Assembly (NCBI GenBank): GCA_024710825.1
Contig: JANJUA010000115.1
Location: 1 to 8,437, forward strand
Direction of reading: 5' to 3'
DNA length: 8,437 nucleotides
Source: Solirubrobacteraceae bacterium
GTDB lineage: Bacteria > Actinomycetota > Thermoleophilia > Solirubrobacterales > Solirubrobacteraceae
How positions within the stretch are numbered: position 1 is the first letter of the stretch; every line of letters begins with the position of its first letter. The position numbers were made by a program, and so were the translations under genes. Below, piece by piece: positions 6,888-8,437 of the stretch. A model generated the notes under the pieces. That model was not told where the DNA came from. It worked only from the letters and a program-made list of their open reading frames with translations, and did not search any database.

Positions 6888-6893
6888 TACGCT
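6888..6893 (+). promoter_or_regulatory. Candidate -10 box (TACGCT) of the Nudix operon
   Basis: TACGCT fits TANNNT and ends 8 bases before the ATG at 6902, with no Shine-Dalgarno in between, again pointing to a leaderless start. I see no recognisable -35. With the divergent TAGACT at 6829-6834, it makes the 80-base gap 6822-6901 a compact back-to-back promoter region. Confidence 0.42.
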
Positions 6894-6901
6894 GCGCAAC
6901 G

Positions 6902-7552
6902 ATGTCCGAGCACCCCGCGATCCTCGCCCGTGGCCCCTGGTCCGCCGACGCGATCGAGGCGCGCTGGTCGACGGAGCCGTTCCTGCCCGACGCGGAGCAT
7001 GACCGCGCCGCCGACGAGGCGATCGCGGCGCTGCGCCGACGCGGCTCGCCGAGCCACGACGGCGTAGCGGCGCGGCTGGCCGGCCACCGCCTCACCGCCG
7101 AGGGCCATCTCGTGCTCGAGCTCCAGCCCGTGCGCTGGGCGCTGCGCCTCGTCCCGGGCGACGCCTGCGACAGCCTCTCGGCGCTCTGCGTCACGCGCGA
7201 CGCCGAGGGCCGCTGGCTCGCCGGGCGCCGCGCCGCGTGGCTCTCGTCCTGGGCGGGGCGATGGGCGCTCGGCGCCGGCGGGGCGGTCGACCCCCACGAG
7301 AACCCGGTCGAGACCCTCACGCGCGAGCTGCGCGAGGAGTGGTCCGTCGTGCCCGAGCGCGTCGTCGGCGAGGCGCTGGTCGCGCTGCCCCAGCGGATGG
7401 CGATGTTCATCGGCCAGGCCTGGCTGCCGCCGGGCGCCGAGGTCGTACGCGACGACGAGCACGACGACCACGCGTGGTGGCCGCCCGACCCGGCCGACTG
7501 GCCGGCCGAGGCGCACCCGCAGCTGCGTGCGATGGCCGCGCTGCTGGCGTGA
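6902..7552 (+). CDS. Nudix hydrolase
   Basis: A 216-residue protein with a Nudix box at residues 127-149: GAVDPHE, seven residues, then RELREEWSV. This matches GX5EX7REUXEEXGU, with E142, E145 and E146 as metal ligands. The usual Gly near the end is Ser148. Nudix enzymes hydrolyse nucleoside diphosphates linked to another group, using Mg2+. Ahead of the Nudix fold (which starts about 92, SLSALCVTRDAEGRWLAGRR) is an N-terminal region of about 90 residues. Within it, SHDGVAARLAGHRL (51-64) and LVLELQPVRWALRL (70-83) look like the small beta domain that precedes Nudix folds of the NUDT22-like, nucleotide-sugar type. That comparison is weak, and the substrate is unknown. The ATG at 6902 is the first possible start and follows a TACGCT box. 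The stop overlaps the next gene's GTG by 4 bases (7549-7552). Confidence 0.88.
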   Translation: MSEHPAILARGPWSADAIEARWSTEPFLPDAEHDRAADEAIAALRRRGSPSHDGVAARLAGHRLTAEGHLVLELQPVRWALRLVPGDACDSLSALCVTRDAEGRWLAGRRAAWLSSWAGRWALGAGGAVDPHENPVETLTRELREEWSVVPERVVGEALVALPQRMAMFIGQAWLPPGAEVVRDDEHDDHAWWPPDPADWPAEAHPQLRAMAALLA

Positions 7553-7863
7553 GCCGCCTGATCACCTTCGAGCGCCTCAAGTGGGCGTCGTTCGCCCACT
7601 CGACCGCGTACCTGTGCCTGCTGGTCGCCTGGCTCGTCCCCGGGCTGGCGACGGCGGAGCTCGTCTTCGGCTGGGCGCACGGCGTCGGCTGGATCGCGAT
7701 GTGCGTGCTCTCGATCGCCGCCGTGCACCTCCGCGTCATCCCTCTCTGGCTGGCGGTCTGCGTGTCCGTGGTCGGCGCCGTGGGACCGTTCGTGGGCTCG
7801 TACGGCTTCGTCCGCGAGGGGCGCGTCCGCGCGCGGGAGGACGCTGCCGCGCCGGGGCGCTAG
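7549..7863 (+). CDS. Small integral membrane protein, DUF3817-like
   Basis: A 104-residue protein reading MSRLITFERLKWASFAHSTA from GTG 7549. There are three hydrophobic segments, at about 12-32, 43-62 and 65-85, followed by a basic/acidic tail (REGRVRAREDA). The layout, with HG at the start of the second helix (H44, G45) and GPFVGSYGFVRE (79-90) at the end of the third, resembles DUF3817 membrane proteins, which have no known function. The GTG lies inside the Nudix stop (GTGA), so translation is probably coupled, and no Shine-Dalgarno is present. The next in-frame ATG (7699) would remove the first helix and half of the second, which supports the GTG. Its TAG stop (7861-7863) forms part of the TAGAGT box of the next gene. 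The gene is well supported; the DUF assignment is moderate. Confidence 0.78.
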   Translation: MSRLITFERLKWASFAHSTAYLCLLVAWLVPGLATAELVFGWAHGVGWIAMCVLSIAAVHLRVIPLWLAVCVSVVGAVGPFVGSYGFVREGRVRAREDAAAPGR

Positions 7864-7866
7864 AGT
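7838..7866 (+). promoter_or_regulatory. Candidate promoter of the E2 gene, overlapping the upstream stop codon
   Basis: AGGACG (7838-7843) lies 17 bases before TAGAGT (7861-7866), a good TANNNT -10. The ATG of the E2 gene follows 10 bases later (7877) with no Shine-Dalgarno, so the transcript would have a leader of only a few bases. The -10 box includes the TAG stop of the DUF3817-like gene, so the promoter lies within the end of the upstream gene. Confidence 0.42.
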
Positions 7867-7876
7867 CAGCACCCGC

Positions 7877-8437
7877 ATGGCAGTTGAGACCCGGGTGCAG
7901 GTTCCGATGCCCCAGATGGGCGAGTCGGTGACCGAGGGCGTCGTCCTGGAATGGCACGTCAAGGAAGGCGACATCGTCGCCGCCGACGACGTCCTCGTCG
8001 AGATATCCACCGACAAGGTGGACGCGGAGGTCCCATCCCCCACCGCGGGCACCGTCGTGGCGCTGCTCGTCGGCGAGGGCGACACCGTCTCCGTCGGCGC
8101 CGCCCTGTGCGAGATCGAGAGCGGAGACGCGCCGCCCGCGCCTCAAGCCGAGGCGCCCGCGGACGATGCATCCGAGCAGATGATCGAGATCACGATGCCG
8201 GCGATGGGCGAGTCCGTCACCGAGGGCACCGTCCTCGAGTGGGCGAAGGCCGTCGGCGAGACCATCGAGGCCGACGAGACGCTGGTCGAGATCTCGACCG
8301 ACAAGGTCGACGCCGAGGTCCCCAGCCCCGCCACCGGGACCGTCGCCGAGATCCTCGCCGAGGCCGGCGACACCGTCACGGTCGGGCAGGTGCTCGCGCG
8401 CCTGTCGGCGACGAACGGCGCCGCCTCCGCGCCCGCC
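7877..8437 (+). CDS. sucB: 2-oxoacid dehydrogenase E2 subunit (dihydrolipoamide acyltransferase), partial, two lipoyl domains
   Basis: The first 187 residues of an E2 subunit, open to the right edge. E2 carries the acyl group on lipoyl-lysine and transfers it to CoA in the 2-oxoglutarate, pyruvate or branched-chain dehydrogenase complex. It begins MAVETRVQVPMPQMGESVTE. Lipoyl domain 1 spans about 7-82 with lipoylated Lys47 in STDKVDAEVPSP (44-55). A short Ala/Pro/acidic linker (83-101) leads to domain 2, about 103-178, with Lys143 in the same motif. A second flexible linker rich in Ala begins at about 179. The E1/E3-binding and catalytic domains would lie outside the window. GESVTEG and the two lipoyl domains fit actinobacterial SucB. 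The related mycobacterial E2 (DlaT) also serves pyruvate dehydrogenase, so the symbol is tentative. ATG 7877 is the natural start, just ahead of the conserved PMPQMGESVTEG. Confidence 0.92.
   Translation, partial: MAVETRVQVPMPQMGESVTEGVVLEWHVKEGDIVAADDVLVEISTDKVDAEVPSPTAGTVVALLVGEGDTVSVGAALCEIESGDAPPAPQAEAPADDASEQMIEITMPAMGESVTEGTVLEWAKAVGETIEADETLVEISTDKVDAEVPSPATGTVAEILAEAGDTVTVGQVLARLSATNGAASAPA
7895..8410 (+). repeat. Tandem lipoyl-domain repeat within the E2 gene
   Basis: Residues 7-82 (7895-8122) and 103-178 (8183-8410) align without gaps at a fixed offset of 96 residues (288 bases). By my hand count about 44 of 76 residues are identical, with blocks MGESVTEG and LVEISTDKVDAEVPSP fully shared. 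At the DNA level the synonymous positions have diverged, for example GAGTCGGTGACC against GAGTCCGTCACC. The duplication is therefore old or selected at protein level, not a recent copy. Confidence 0.85.

Noticed and set aside
6822..6899. N-terminal extension of the AgpS-type protein to ATG 6899
   Set aside because: It would place the start within a few bases of the divergent Nudix start and add Arg/Pro-rich residues. GTG 6821 sits at the conserved N-terminus and just after a TAGACT box.
5379..7067. A 562-codon plus-strand open frame opposite the AgpS-type gene
   Set aside because: Low-complexity Arg/Ala/Gly-rich translation, antisense to a clear flavoenzyme and crossing the divergent promoter region and Nudix start.
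1..8437. tRNA, rRNA, CRISPR, insertion sequence, phage or rho-independent terminator signals
   Set aside because: Reading both strands by eye, I saw no repeat-spacer array, transposase, cloverleaf sequence or hairpin followed by a T-run.

Overview
The window is very GC-rich, densely coding bacterial DNA. Nearly all third codon positions are G or C, there are no gaps over 100 bases, and Shine-Dalgarno sequences are scarce. Together with the gene families (an AbiEi-type winged-helix protein beginning RQHGIVSR, an AgpS-type flavoenzyme, a two-lipoyl-domain E2 and a DUF3817-like membrane protein), this suggests an actinobacterium. I would guess class Thermoleophilia (Solirubrobacter/Conexibacter-like), but the sequence alone does not prove this.

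Layout. (1) Bases 1-337, minus: the N-terminal 112 residues of an AbiEi/DUF559-type protein that runs off the left edge. (2) Bases 402-4015, plus: a two-gene operon with an ATGA overlap, encoding a Ppx/GppA-type phosphatase with a C-terminal HD domain and a 705-residue FUSC-family membrane protein. (3) Bases 4012-6821, minus: an AgpS-type FAD-binding oxidase, a PanE/ApbA-type reductase coupled to it by another ATGA overlap, and after 33 bases a small acidic protein of unknown function. The stop codon of the small protein overlaps the FUSC stop codon tail to tail. (4) Bases 6902-7863, plus: divergent from the oxidase across 80 bases, a Nudix hydrolase overlapping by GTGA a 104-residue three-helix membrane protein. 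(5) From base 7877, plus: the start of a 2-oxoacid dehydrogenase E2 subunit (probably sucB) with two complete lipoyl domains, cut by the right edge.

Expression. Four transcription-unit starts have a TANNNT -10-like hexamer only 7-10 bases before the start codon and no Shine-Dalgarno, which fits leaderless or near-leaderless transcripts. Genes inside operons are instead joined by 4-base start/stop overlaps, which fits translational coupling.

Function. Most genes look like ordinary chromosomal housekeeping or accessory metabolism. I see no phage, insertion sequence, CRISPR array, tRNA or rRNA. The best candidates for something undescribed are the coupled AgpS-type/PanE-type pair, which could be a two-step ether-lipid or hydroxy-acid module, and the unrecognised acidic protein next to it. 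I found no convincing evidence of a wholly new multi-gene system.
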